The notes under the pieces: model-generated
What the model saw: the letters and a program-made list of their open reading frames with translations, nothing else
What the model was told of the DNA's origin: nothing
The model's database searches: none
Part shown: piece by piece, positions 53,906-63,124 of the stretch
Position numbering within the stretch: position 1 is the stretch's first letter
How the letters are laid out: each line of letters begins with the position of its first letter
Assembly (NCBI RefSeq): GCF_009674535.1
Contig: NZ_WKJK01000017.1
Span: 1-64,000 of the forward strand
Source of the DNA: Duganella guangzhouensis
Lineage (GTDB): Bacteria > Pseudomonadota > Gammaproteobacteria > Burkholderiales > Burkholderiaceae_D
Length of the DNA stretch: 64,000 bases
Reading direction: 5' to 3'
Position numbers and translations under genes: made by a program

Positions 53906-54786
53906 CGAATCGCTTCGATCACCAGCGCCAGTGCGCGCGAGGAGTTGCGGCGGCTCGGGTAGAAGGCGTGCAGGCCGGCGAAGGCCGGGCAGCAGTCGCG
54001 CATAACGGCCGTCAGCCGGCCGGCGTGTATATGTTCGGCCACCATGCTCTCCGGCAGAAACGCCAGCCCGCAGCCGGCCAGTGCCGCGTCCAGCATCGGA
54101 TAGACGCTGGTGAACATGGCTTGGCCGCGCACCCGCGCTTCGACTGGCTTGCCCTGATCCAGTAGTTCCCACGCATAGGTGCCGCCGCTGCTGGGCAGGC
54201 GCAGTACGATGCAGTTATGGCGCAGCAGTTCCTGCAGTGTGGTGGGCGCGGCACGCTGCGCGAGGTAGCTGGGCGCGGCAACGATCAGCATTGGCACATC
54301 GGCGGTCAGGCGCACCGCGATCATGTCCTTTTCCACCTGGTCGCCATGGCGCACGCCGATGTCGTAGCTTTCGGCGGCGATGTCCACCAGCCGGTATTCC
54401 GAGCTGATTTCCACATTCAAATCGGGATATTCACGCAGCAGCGGTGCGATGCGCGGCCACAGCACGGTGTCGACCGTGTGGTCGATGGCGGTGATGCGCA
54501 CCGTGCCGGCCGGCTTGTCTCCGAGGTCGCTGATGGCGGTGATCTCGGCCTCGATTTCCTCCAGCCTTGGCGCGACATTTTGCAACAGCCGTTCACCAGC
54601 TTCGGTGGGCGAGACGCTGCGGGTGGTGCGCGTCAGCAGGCGCACGCCAAGCCGGCTTTCCAGTCCGCGAATGATGTGGCTCAGCGCCGATTGCGTCATG
54701 CCCAACTTGGCGGCGGCGCGGGTGAAGCTGCGCTCTCTGGCCACGGCCAGGAACACGAGTATGTCGTTGATGTTGTCGCGTGCCAT
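53893..54786 (-). CDS. LysR-family transcriptional regulator (AaeR/DmlR-like)
   Basis: 297 residues. Winged helix NDILVFLAVARERSFTRAAAKLGMTQSALSHIIRGLE and effector domain with the GVRHGDQVEKDM pattern. I take ATG 54786; longer starts run through the intergenic promoter region. Divergent from the emrA-like gene 125 bp away, so a candidate regulator of the tripartite pump, alongside the TetR gene at the operon end. Overlaps the rarA-like 3' end by 13 bp. Confidence 0.93.
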   Translation of the reverse strand: MARDNINDILVFLAVARERSFTRAAAKLGMTQSALSHIIRGLESRLGVRLLTRTTRSVSPTEAGERLLQNVAPRLEEIEAEITAISDLGDKPAGTVRITAIDHTVDTVLWPRIAPLLREYPDLNVEISSEYRLVDIAAESYDIGVRHGDQVEKDMIAVRLTADVPMLIVAAPSYLAQRAAPTTLQELLRHNCIVLRLPSSGGTYAWELLDQGKPVEARVRGQAMFTSVYPMLDAALAGCGLAFLPESMVAEHIHAGRLTAVMRDCCPAFAGLHAFYPSRRNSSRALALVIEAIRYKE

Positions 54787-54910
54787 CCAGTGGGTTCCAA
54801 AAAAGATGGCGAAATCATACACGAGCCGGGCATCTGGCAGGATTTCGACAAAGATTATACAATCGTGTGAATTAACACGTTTGTGTGAATTTCTGACGAT
54901 AGAGGACGGT

Positions 54911-56038
54911 ATGAGCGAAGAAGGACAAAAAGACAACGGCCAGGCCGAGGCGCCGGCGAAGAAGCGCTCGGTGCGCGGCGTGATGAGCGTGCTGGGGGCG
55001 CTGGCGGTGCTGCTGGGCGGCGGTTGGTTCCTGTATCACCACTTCGTGGGTCAATACTACGAGGAGACCGATGACGCCTACCTGCGCGCCGACGATGTGA
55101 CAGTGTCGCCCAAGGTGGGCGGTTATGTCGCACAGGTGCTGGTCAAGGAAAACCAGGACGTGAAGGCTGGCCAGCCGCTGGTGCGCATCGACGCGCGCGA
55201 CTATGACGCTCAGGCCGAGCAATACCAGGCGCAGATCGAGGTGGCCAAGGCCAACGCCGACGCGGTGCGGGCCCAGATCGACGAGCAGCAATCGACGGTG
55301 GCGCAGATGCGCGCGCAACTGGCATCGGCGCGCGACAGCGCCGCTTTCTCCAAGCGCGAGGTGGAACGCTATGCGCCGCTGGTGGAAATCGGCGCCGAAA
55401 ACGCCGAAGCGCTGGCCACGCGCCGCAATCAGGCCGACCAGTCGGCACGCCAGGTCGCGGCCCAGCAGGCGGCGCTGGACAATGCCGAGAAGCGCATCGC
55501 TTCGTTGCAGGCGCAGGTGCGTCAGGCCGAAGCGCAATCGGGCAGCTCGCGCGCCCAGCTGAAAACGGCGGAAGTCAATCTGGAATCGACCCAGCCCATC
55601 GCCAGCGTGGCCGGCCGCATTGGTGACCTGACGGTGCGCCTCGGTCAGTTCGTGCAGCCGGGCACGCGTCTGATGTCGATCGTGCCGCTGGATACGCTGT
55701 ACATCGCCGCCAATTTCAAGGAAACCCAGATCGGCCGCATGCGCGTCGGCCAGCCGGTCGAGATCAAGGTGGATGCCTTGCCGGGCCTGAAGCTGCGCGG
55801 TCACGTGGATAGCCTGGCACCCGGCACCGGCGCGCAGTTCTCGCTGCTGCCGCCGCAGAACGCGACCGGTAACTTCACCAAGATCGTCCAGCGCGTGCCG
55901 GTGCGGATTGCGATTGACGCCGGCCCGGAAACGCGTCGCGTGCTGGTGCCCGGCCTGTCGCTGAAGGTGGAAGTGGACACCACCAACGCCAAGGACGCGG
56001 TGCAGCAGATCCGCGAGCATGAAGAGGCCCGCAAGTGA
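54911..56038 (+). CDS. HlyD/EmrA-type periplasmic adaptor
   Basis: 375 residues. Cytoplasmic tail, one TM helix at about 22-45, lipoyl halves (TVSPKVGGYVAQVLVKENQDVKAGQPLVRID and the matching ASVAGRIGDLTVRLGQFVQPG), with a long coiled coil between them (about 95-225). Couples the EmrB-like pump to an outer-membrane channel. GAGGA upstream of ATG 54911. Overlaps the pump gene by 4 bp. Confidence 0.95.
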   Translation: MSEEGQKDNGQAEAPAKKRSVRGVMSVLGALAVLLGGGWFLYHHFVGQYYEETDDAYLRADDVTVSPKVGGYVAQVLVKENQDVKAGQPLVRIDARDYDAQAEQYQAQIEVAKANADAVRAQIDEQQSTVAQMRAQLASARDSAAFSKREVERYAPLVEIGAENAEALATRRNQADQSARQVAAQQAALDNAEKRIASLQAQVRQAEAQSGSSRAQLKTAEVNLESTQPIASVAGRIGDLTVRLGQFVQPGTRLMSIVPLDTLYIAANFKETQIGRMRVGQPVEIKVDALPGLKLRGHVDSLAPGTGAQFSLLPPQNATGNFTKIVQRVPVRIAIDAGPETRRVLVPGLSLKVEVDTTNAKDAVQQIREHEEARK

Positions 56039-57606
56039 GCGAGCAGGCCAAGACCGCGCCACCTGCGCCGGTCCGCAAGGAGCCCGAACGCGCTGACGCT
56101 GCCGCGTGGCTGGCGGTGGCCGCCGGCACGTTGGGCGCGCTGATGGCGACGCTGGATATCTCCATCGTCAACTCATCGCTGCCCACGATTCAGGGCGAGA
56201 TCGGCGCCAGTGGCACCGAGGGCACCTGGATCGCCACCGGTTATCTGGTGGCGGAGATTGTCATCATTCCGTTGTGCGGCTGGCTGGAACGGGTGTTCGG
56301 CCTGCGCACCTTTTTGCTGGTGGCGGCGGCGCTGTTCACCGCGTTCTCGGTGATGTGCGGGATGTCTACCTCGCTGGGCATGATGATCGTCGGCCGCGTG
56401 GGGCAGGGCATCACCGGCGGCGCCATGATCCCGACCGCGCAGACGATTATCGCTACCCGTTTGCCGCGCCACCAGCAGGCGATTGGCACGGCGATGTTTG
56501 GCGCGACCGCGATTCTGGGACCGGTGATTGGGCCGCTGATCGGCGGCTGGCTGACCGAGCATCTGAGCTGGCACTATGCGTTCTTCCTCAATATTCCAAT
56601 CTGCGCCGGGCTGATGGTGCTGCTGCTGGTTGGTTTGCCGTATGAGAAGCCGCGCATGCAGCAATTGGCGGAGGCGGATTGGGCCGGCATCGTTGGCCTG
56701 GCCTGTTTCCTTGGAGGGCTGACGGTGGTGCTGGAAGAAGGACAGCGCGAGCAGTGGTTCTCTTCCAGCCTGATTGTGTGGCTATCCTTGCTGTCGTTGA
56801 GCGGCTTTGTGCTGATGATGATCGGGCAGATGACGGCCAAGCGGCCGGTGATCCGTCTCAAGCTGCTGCTTAGCCGTCAGTTCGGCAGCGTGGTGGTGAT
56901 GGGGACCATGATCGGCATGGTGGTGTATGGCACCTCGTATGTGATTCCGCAGTTCCTGGCCACGGTGTCCGGCTATAACTCGATACAGTCGGGCGAGATC
57001 GTGGCGCTATCCGGCGTACCGAGTTTGCTGATGATGCCATTGATACCGATCTTGTTCCGCAAGTTCGACATCCGTGTGGCGGTAGGCTTCGGGTTGTCGG
57101 TGCTGGCCATCAGCGCTTATATGGAAACCGATCTGACCGCGCTATCGTCCGGTGCCGAGTTCATTCCGTCGCAGCTGATGCGCGGCCTCGGCACCATCTT
57201 CGCGATGATGTTCCTCAGCCAGGCCGCGATTCAGTCGGTGAGCCGCGAGTTCGCGGCCGATGCGTCCGGCCTGTTCAACGCGGCGCGCAATATGGGCGGC
57301 TCGTTGGCGCTGGCCGGGGTGGCGGTGGTGCAGGACCAGCGGTTGTGGTTCCATCAGCGCCGGCTGGAGGAAACGCTGAACGCCAACCGTGGCGGTGTGC
57401 AGGATTATGTGGCGGCACAGGCGCACGCGTTGGGCGGCGTGCCGCAAGCGTTGCAAAGCCTGAACGGCACCATTCAGATGCAGGCGCTGACCATGACTTA
57501 TATCGACCTGTTCTGGATACTGGCGGTCGGCATCTGCTGCGTGATTCCGCTGGTGCTGTTCCTGCGTCCACTGGACAGACATGCCGCGCCGCAGGCGGGG
57601 CATTAA
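56035..57606 (+). CDS. EmrB-type MFS multidrug pump, DHA2 family
   Basis: 523 residues, 14 helices. Motifs: LMATLDISIVNSSLPTIQGEIG (TM1), GRVGQGITGGAMIPTAQTII, and the antiporter motif ATAILGPVIGPLIGGWL. Proton-driven export through the adaptor and the lipoprotein channel coded on either side. Start overlaps emrA-like stop (ATGA-type coupling, GTG at 56035). Confidence 0.95.
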   Translation: MSEQAKTAPPAPVRKEPERADAAAWLAVAAGTLGALMATLDISIVNSSLPTIQGEIGASGTEGTWIATGYLVAEIVIIPLCGWLERVFGLRTFLLVAAALFTAFSVMCGMSTSLGMMIVGRVGQGITGGAMIPTAQTIIATRLPRHQQAIGTAMFGATAILGPVIGPLIGGWLTEHLSWHYAFFLNIPICAGLMVLLLVGLPYEKPRMQQLAEADWAGIVGLACFLGGLTVVLEEGQREQWFSSSLIVWLSLLSLSGFVLMMIGQMTAKRPVIRLKLLLSRQFGSVVVMGTMIGMVVYGTSYVIPQFLATVSGYNSIQSGEIVALSGVPSLLMMPLIPILFRKFDIRVAVGFGLSVLAISAYMETDLTALSSGAEFIPSQLMRGLGTIFAMMFLSQAAIQSVSREFAADASGLFNAARNMGGSLALAGVAVVQDQRLWFHQRRLEETLNANRGGVQDYVAAQAHALGGVPQALQSLNGTIQMQALTMTYIDLFWILAVGICCVIPLVLFLRPLDRHAAPQAGH

Positions 57607-57616
57607 GGAGAATTTG

Positions 57617-59041
57617 ATGAAATTACGTTTTATTCCGTTGGCGCTGCTGGCTGCATTGGGCGGCTGCACCACCGTGGGCACCGACTATGCCGGTCCGCCG
57701 GCCACGCCGCAGGCAGATAAATTCGCACGCGCCGATGCGGCCAACACTCCCGCCGAGGGCAAGGCGTTGGCGCAGTGGTGGACCGCGTTCAACGATCCGC
57801 AACTGGACGCGCTGGTGCAGCGCGCGCTGGACGCCAATCCGAATCTGGCGTTGACGGCGGCGCGCTTGCGGCAGGCACGCGCTTCGTTGCACACCGAGCA
57901 GGCCAACGGCCGGCCTAAAGGTGGTGCCACCGCGCTGGCCGCGCATGCGCATCTGCCGAGTTCCGGCGGCGAGGACTCCGTGCTGCCGTCGTCGCTCAAC
58001 CTGTATAGCGTGGGCTTTGACGCCACTTGGGAAGTCGATTTGTTCGGCGGCCAGCGACGTGCCACCGAAGCCGCCGGCGCGGCCGCTGAAGCGGCGGAGG
58101 CACGGCTGGCCGATGCTCAACTCAGTCTGGTGGCGGAAGTGGCGCAGGCTTACGTCAATCTGCGTTCGACGCAGGCGCAGCTGGCGTTGAGCCAAGCCGC
58201 CATTGAACGCCAGCAGCGCGCGCTGGAACTGGCACAGCGCCGCGCGCAGGCCGGCACCGCGTCCGAGCTGGATTTGGCGCGCCTGCAAGGGCAGCTGGAA
58301 TCCACCCGTTCGCAGGCCGAGCCGCTGGAGGCGCAACTGGACGCGTATCGCGACGAGCTGGCGATGCTGGTCGGCCAAGCGCCGGGCGCGTTGGATGCGG
58401 AGCTGGCGCAGGCTACCAGCAGCGCCGCCACGGTGCCGTTGCCGCCGGCTGCGGTGACGGTGGGCGATCCGGCCGCGCTGCTGCGGCGCCGGCCCGACAT
58501 CCGCGCCGCCGAGCGCACGCTGGCGCAGCGCCAGGCGCAAATCGGCCAGGCGCAGGCGGCACGCTTCCCCAAACTGTCGCTAATGGGCTTGATCGGCATT
58601 GGCGGCACCCGCGTCAGCGATCTGACCCACCTGGATGATTTTGCCGCCATCGCGGCACCGCAACTGAGCTGGAATTTCCTCGACTTTGGCCGCATCAGCG
58701 CCAACATCGAGCAGAGCGAGGGGGCGCGTGACGAGGCCGAGGCGCAGTACCGCGTCACCGTGCTGGGTGCGCTGCGCGATGCCGAGGATGCGCTGTCGCG
58801 CTTCCGCCAGCAGCGCACCACGGTGGCCACCATCGCCCGCGCCAAGGCTAGCGCCGACCGCGCCGCGTCGCTCACCACGGCACGCCAGCGGGCTGGTACC
58901 GCCAACATGATCGACGTGCTGGACGCCGAACGCCAGCAGCTAGGCGCCGAGCAGAATCTGGCGCAGGCGCAGGCCGCATTGACCGGCGATTTCATCGCGC
59001 TGCAGAAGGCACTGGGCCTGGGATGGAAGGGTTCTTTATAA
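57617..59041 (+). CDS. Outer-membrane efflux lipoprotein (NodT/OprM family)
   Basis: 474 residues. Lipoprotein signal ending LGGC (Cys18 of MKLRFIPLALLAALGGC region). Two repeats of outer-membrane efflux helices (LVQRALDANPNLALTAARLRQAR; LLRRRPDIRAAERTLAQRQAQIGQA, SAVRYRVTVLGALRDAED-like). Trimeric channel for the EmrAB-like pump. AAGGAG lies 6 nt before the ATG. Confidence 0.94.
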   Translation: MKLRFIPLALLAALGGCTTVGTDYAGPPATPQADKFARADAANTPAEGKALAQWWTAFNDPQLDALVQRALDANPNLALTAARLRQARASLHTEQANGRPKGGATALAAHAHLPSSGGEDSVLPSSLNLYSVGFDATWEVDLFGGQRRATEAAGAAAEAAEARLADAQLSLVAEVAQAYVNLRSTQAQLALSQAAIERQQRALELAQRRAQAGTASELDLARLQGQLESTRSQAEPLEAQLDAYRDELAMLVGQAPGALDAELAQATSSAATVPLPPAAVTVGDPAALLRRRPDIRAAERTLAQRQAQIGQAQAARFPKLSLMGLIGIGGTRVSDLTHLDDFAAIAAPQLSWNFLDFGRISANIEQSEGARDEAEAQYRVTVLGALRDAEDALSRFRQQRTTVATIARAKASADRAASLTTARQRAGTANMIDVLDAERQQLGAEQNLAQAQAALTGDFIALQKALGLGWKGSL

Positions 59042-59073
59042 TAGCGGTTTTACTAACTGCAGATTGATGGACC

Positions 59074-59742
59074 ATGAGTGAGGAACAAGCCGCTGCCGGC
59101 GCAGGCGCGCGCAAGCTGCGCACAGATGGCGCACAGGCGCGTGAACGGATACTGTTCGCCGCGCTGAAGCTGTTCGTCGCCAAGGGCTATCACACCACCT
59201 CGGTGCGCGACATCGCCGCCGAGGCGGGCGTTAACAGCGCCGCGATCCGCTACTACTTCGGCGACAAGGCCAGCTTGTATCGCGCCGCGTTGTATGAGCC
59301 GGTACAGGAATATCTGCTGCACGAAACCGAGCCGTTTGACGCGCCCGGCCTGCCGATCGAGGAGGCGCTACGGCGTTTCACCATCCGCCGGATGGTGCCG
59401 CTGAGCGGCGGCGAGGCGATCCGCCTCAGCGTGCGGCTGCGCATGCGCGAAAGCTTTGAGCCGACTGGCCTGCTGGAGGACGAGCGCTACAAGGCCGAGC
59501 AGGAGCAGCGACTGCTCGACGTGCTGGCGCGCGTGCTGCAGGTGCCGCACTCGGACCCGGAGCTGATCGCACTGGGCATCGCGATTCGCGCCTTGACCGC
59601 ATCGCTGATCATCGGTCGCGAACATCTGTGCAAGAGCGATCCACTATTCGACACCCCGGCCGGGCTGGACGCCTGGATCGCCCGCCTGACCCGCTATGCC
59701 TGCGCCATGGTGGCGGTAGAACAGGCGCGCCGGCATGCTTGA
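59074..59742 (+). CDS. TetR-family regulator (CerR/DUF1956-type C-terminus)
   Basis: 222 residues. N-terminal helix-turn-helix (ARERILFAALKLFVAKGYHTTSVRDIAAEAGVNSAAIRYYFGDK). The C-terminal domain resembles the DUF1956 group that includes CerR/YbiH, which often regulates adjacent drug pumps. Lies 32 bp after the efflux lipoprotein gene on the same strand; probably represses the pump operon. Confidence 0.92.
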   Translation: MSEEQAAAGAGARKLRTDGAQARERILFAALKLFVAKGYHTTSVRDIAAEAGVNSAAIRYYFGDKASLYRAALYEPVQEYLLHETEPFDAPGLPIEEALRRFTIRRMVPLSGGEAIRLSVRLRMRESFEPTGLLEDERYKAEQEQRLLDVLARVLQVPHSDPELIALGIAIRALTASLIIGREHLCKSDPLFDTPAGLDAWIARLTRYACAMVAVEQARRHA

Positions 59743-59767
59743 AATCCGCCCGTTCTAATTGTTGTCG

Positions 59768-59918
59768 CATTTGGCCCGGATCAAACTTCTGGCATGCGCG
59801 ATTGGAGCCCGATGGCACGCAACTATGGGCAGAAATTCGTGGTGAGCGGATAATTAATGGCGGGGTGAATATGCCACCGCGGATCTTTACGGAGGGCGAT
59901 CATGGATGGGATAACTGA
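59768..59918 (+). pseudogene. Possible C-terminal remnant of a polymorphic toxin
   Basis: An open stretch reads SNFWHARLEPDGTQLWAEIR, then a GGVN-P-R pattern to a stop at 59916-59918, with no start codon or Shine-Dalgarno of its own. To me it resembles the last residues of Rhs/CDI-type toxin proteins, which end just before or inside the immunity gene, as here (17-bp overlap with the next gene). It is only a fragment. Family assignment is from memory and weak. Confidence 0.35.
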
Positions 59919-60129
59919 GGAACTGGCCTACAAGGCGATGTTCAGGTTTCTTGAAAAATACTATGAACTAACCGGATCCGATGATGTCGGTGCGCTGTTG
60001 GGAAGTATGGGCCATCTGTCAGATGGTCGCCCTGCGGACGCTGCCATGTTGGGTGAATGGCATGCCTGCATCCGTGAGACGGTGGCAGCAGAAAGGATGC
60101 GCTCCGCTGGTAGCCGTAGTGGTTTGTAG
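59902..60129 (+). CDS. Small hypothetical protein, possible immunity protein
   Basis: 75 residues, mainly helical and acidic (ELAYKAMFRFLEKYYELTGSDDVGALLGSM). GGAGG lies 6 nt before the ATG. The start sits inside the end of the possible toxin remnant, the usual toxin/immunity arrangement. AT content is slightly higher than in the flanking genes. No known family recognised. Confidence 0.6.
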   Translation: MDGITEELAYKAMFRFLEKYYELTGSDDVGALLGSMGHLSDGRPADAAMLGEWHACIRETVAAERMRSAGSRSGL

Positions 60130-60194
60130 AATTGCAAGTAATCGCATAAGATGACGGCTCTTCACCAATTACTGCGGAGTTCAGAATCAACGGC

Positions 60195-61142
60195 ATGCTT
60201 GAAATCTTGGCGATCACCGGCCCGATCTACCTGGTGGTGTTGGCCGGCTATGCCGCCACCCGCTTTGGCCTGTTTGCCCGCACCGATATGCAGGTGTTCG
60301 GCAAATTTGTGTTTAACCTGGCGTTGCCGGCGCTGATCTTCAATGCGCTGTCGCAGCGGCATATCAGCGACATTCTGCATCCGGCTTATCTGCTGTCCTA
60401 TCTGGGCGGCTCGCTGCTGGTGCTGGCGCTGGCCTTTCAGGCCGGCCGTCGCGCGCTCGGTCTGGGCGTCACCCGCAGCACCTTCCTGGCGATGGGCATG
60501 TGCTGCTCCAACAGCAGCTTTATCGGCTTCCCGATCCTGATGTTGATGGTGGCGCCGGTGGCCGGTGTGGCGCTGGGCATGAATGTGCTGATCGAGAATC
60601 TGATCATGCTGCCGCTGCTGCTGGCGATGGCCGAACATGGCCGCGATGGCGGTGGCGGTACCTGGCCGCAGTTGCTGCGTCAATCGGCACAGCGGCTGAT
60701 GCGCAATCCGCTGGTGCTGGCAGTGGTGGCCGGCATGGCGGTCAGCCTGAGCGAACTGGCGCTGCCGCAGCCGGTGCTGCGCACGGTGGACCTGTTCGCG
60801 CGTGCCAGTGGTGGCCTGTCGCTGTTTGCCATCGGCGGCATGCTGGTCGGGCTGTCTCTGAGCTCCGGCTGGCAGCGCGTGGTGCCACAGGTGGCGGGCA
60901 AGTTGATCGGCCATCCGCTGGCGGTGCTGCTGATCGCCGCGTTGCTGCCGCTGGTCGGCGTCGCGCCGATGGAACCGCAACTGCGCGCCGCCGCCTTGCT
61001 GATGGCGGCGATGCCGATGCTGAGCATCTATCCCATCATCGGCCAAGCCTACGGCGAGGCCGACCGCGCCGCCACCGCGCTGCTGATCTGCATGGTGACC
61101 TCCTTCTTCACGCTAAGCGGCTGGATGTGGTTGCTGCACTGA
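60195..61142 (+). CDS. AEC family transporter (auxin efflux carrier fold)
   Basis: 315 residues, ten predicted helices in the inverted-repeat AEC/BASS-like fold (GKFVFNLALPALIFNALSQ; AVVAGMAVSLSELALPQPVLRTVDLFARASGGLSLFAIGGML). Members export malonate, auxin-like or other organic acids; substrate unknown. Overlaps the convergent LysR gene by 30 bp. Confidence 0.9.
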   Translation: MLEILAITGPIYLVVLAGYAATRFGLFARTDMQVFGKFVFNLALPALIFNALSQRHISDILHPAYLLSYLGGSLLVLALAFQAGRRALGLGVTRSTFLAMGMCCSNSSFIGFPILMLMVAPVAGVALGMNVLIENLIMLPLLLAMAEHGRDGGGGTWPQLLRQSAQRLMRNPLVLAVVAGMAVSLSELALPQPVLRTVDLFARASGGLSLFAIGGMLVGLSLSSGWQRVVPQVAGKLIGHPLAVLLIAALLPLVGVAPMEPQLRAAALLMAAMPMLSIYPIIGQAYGEADRAATALLICMVTSFFTLSGWMWLLH

Positions 61143-62027
61143 GCTGAAGTGACTGGACGCGAAGCCGAGCAGGGCGTCCAGCGCCGGGTTGCGGTGGTCG
61201 GGGCGCCAGGCCATGTATAACTCGGCGTAGGCGGTGGCGTCGGCCAGTTCGCGGAAGGCGACGCCTTGTACGTTGAAGTGCTGAGCGGAGGCGGGCACGA
61301 TCGCGATTCCCATGCCGGCCCGCACCAGGCCGATGATGCTGTGGGTCTGGCTGATGTGCTGCACATAATTGGGTACCACGCGCGGCGCATGCAGCAGGGC
61401 GTGGATCAAATCATGGAAGTATTTGCCTTCGTCTGGCGAGTACATGATGAAGCGTTGCCGATGCAATTCGGTCAGCGCCACTTGGCTGTGCGCCAGCAGC
61501 GGATGCCGCTCCGGCATCGCCAACAGCAGCGGCTCGCGCGCGATCAACTGGAACGACAGTTCGCTGGCGGTGTTCAGCGGCCGTACGAAGCCAAGGTCGA
61601 TGGTGCCCGCCTCCAGCGCGGCAAACTGGCCCACCGACACCATCTCCTTCAACAGCAGCGTAATCCCCGGCAGCTGCTCGCTGGCGCTGGCAATCAGCGA
61701 CGGTATCAATTCATACCCCGAGACGGCGGTAAAGCCGATGGTGATCTTGCCGGCCGCGCCGGTGCCGAACTGGCGCGCCGATTGCGCGGCCTGCTCGGCA
61801 AACTGCAGCAGCCGGCGGGCGTCGGTCAGGAACACGCGGCCAGCGGTGGTCAGCCTCACGCTGCGGCTGGTGCGTTCGAACAGCGCCACGCCCAGCGCAT
61901 GCTCCAGCAGCTGGATGTGGCGCGTCAACGGCGGTTGCGTCATGTGCAGGCGCGCGGCGGCGCGGCCGAAGTGTAATTCCTCGGCCACGGTGACGAAACA
62001 GCGCAGCTGGTTGAATTCGAGATTCAT
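61113..62027 (-). CDS. LysR-family transcriptional regulator
   Basis: 304 residues. Winged helix (LRCFVTVAEELHFGRAAARLHMTQPPLTRHIQLLEHALG), the BenM/CatR-like branch in which ligands are aromatic or organic acids. Divergent from the dehydrogenase-MFS pair with a 90-bp gap, so likely their activator. Confidence 0.94.
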   Translation of the reverse strand: MNLEFNQLRCFVTVAEELHFGRAAARLHMTQPPLTRHIQLLEHALGVALFERTSRSVRLTTAGRVFLTDARRLLQFAEQAAQSARQFGTGAAGKITIGFTAVSGYELIPSLIASASEQLPGITLLLKEMVSVGQFAALEAGTIDLGFVRPLNTASELSFQLIAREPLLLAMPERHPLLAHSQVALTELHRQRFIMYSPDEGKYFHDLIHALLHAPRVVPNYVQHISQTHSIIGLVRAGMGIAIVPASAQHFNVQGVAFRELADATAYAELYMAWRPDHRNPALDALLGFASSHFSSVQQPHPAA

Positions 62028-62041
62028 TCCGATTTTTGAAT

Positions 62042-62100
62042 TAATCGATATTCATTATAGCTTAGAAATAAAACGATCCTCTCCCTATAATCGATTCATC
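62042..62100 (+). promoter_or_regulatory. Promoter and repeated TAATCGAT sites before the dehydrogenase gene
   Basis: A perfect TATAAT lies at 62086-62091; the -35 (TTAGAA, 62062-62067) is poor, which suits activator dependence. TAATCGATATTCAT (62042-62055) and TAATCGATTCAT (62089-62100) are near repeats and may be LysR sites. Confidence 0.45.
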
Positions 62101-62117
62101 GTTTTTGGAGAGATGAC

Positions 62118-63056
62118 ATGCCCCCAGCCGTATTATTGATTTCCCCCGTGCTGCCGGAGCTGGACCGCCAGCTTGCCGAGCGCTACACCGTCCATCGCCT
62201 GTATCAGCACGCCGACCAGAACGCGTATCTGAACCAGCACCAGCACAGCATCGTCGCCGTGGTCACCGGCGGCGCGCTCGGCATCAGCACCGCGCTGATG
62301 GAGCGTTTGCCGGCGCTGAAGATCGTCACCATCAACGGCATCGGCACCGATGCGGTGGATCTGGGCTATGCGCGCCGGCATGGCATCCACGTCACCACCA
62401 CGCCGGACGTGCTGACCGCCGATGTGGCTGATCTGGGCATCGGCCTGGCCATCGCCACGCTGCGTGGCCTGTGCACCGGCGACCGTTACGTGCGCGCCGG
62501 TGACTGGGGCAGCAAGCCGCTGGCGCTGGCCAATAAATTCTCCGGCAAGCGGGTTGGCATCGTTGGCTTTGGCCGGGTTGGCCGGGCGATTGCGCAACGC
62601 GCCGCCGCCTTCGATTGTCCGATCTCTTATGTCGACCGGCGCGAGCATGCCGATGTGCCATACCGTTACGTGTCCGACCTGCTGCAACTGGCGCGCGACA
62701 GCGATGTGCTAGTGCTGGCCGCGTCGGCCAACGACGGCAAGGTGATCGTCACCAGCGAAGTGCTGGACGCGCTGGGACCGCAGGGGGTGTTGATCAACAT
62801 CGCGCGCGGCAAGCTGGTGGACGAGCAGGCGCTGGTGCTGGCGTTGCAAGAGAAGCGTCTCGGCGGCGCCGGGCTCGATGTGTTTGTCGACGAGCCGCGC
62901 GTGCCGGCCGCGTTGTGGACGATGGAGAACGTGGTGCTGCAACCGCACCGCGCCAGCGCCACCGAGGAAACCCGGCGCGACATGGGCCAGATTGTGCTCG
63001 ATAACCTGGCCGCGTACTTCGCCGGCCAGCGGCCGCCGACCAGCGTGACCATCTAA
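62118..63056 (+). CDS. D-2-hydroxyacid dehydrogenase (GhrB/hydroxypyruvate reductase-like)
   Basis: 312 residues. NAD(P)-binding Rossmann motif GKRVGIVGFGRVGRAIAQRAAAF, catalytic Arg region INIARGKLVDEQAL, Glu in DVFVDEP and His in LQPHRAS. Reduces glyoxylate, hydroxypyruvate or 2-ketogluconate. GGAGAG lies just upstream of the ATG. Paired with a sugar-acid MFS transporter gene downstream, which favours a sugar-acid substrate. Confidence 0.93.
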   Translation: MPPAVLLISPVLPELDRQLAERYTVHRLYQHADQNAYLNQHQHSIVAVVTGGALGISTALMERLPALKIVTINGIGTDAVDLGYARRHGIHVTTTPDVLTADVADLGIGLAIATLRGLCTGDRYVRAGDWGSKPLALANKFSGKRVGIVGFGRVGRAIAQRAAAFDCPISYVDRREHADVPYRYVSDLLQLARDSDVLVLAASANDGKVIVTSEVLDALGPQGVLINIARGKLVDEQALVLALQEKRLGGAGLDVFVDEPRVPAALWTMENVVLQPHRASATEETRRDMGQIVLDNLAAYFAGQRPPTSVTI

Positions 63057-63124
63057 GCGTTTCAGAACGCCCGGCATAACAACATAACACCGGCCGGGCC
63101 TCATCATTCATTGGAGGAGACACC

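Noticed and set aside
63069..63099. 7-bp GC-rich inverted repeat between the dehydrogenase and MFS genes considered as a terminator
   Set aside because: 17-nt loop and no T-run; the genes are co-directional and probably co-transcribed. It may be an mRNA hairpin only.
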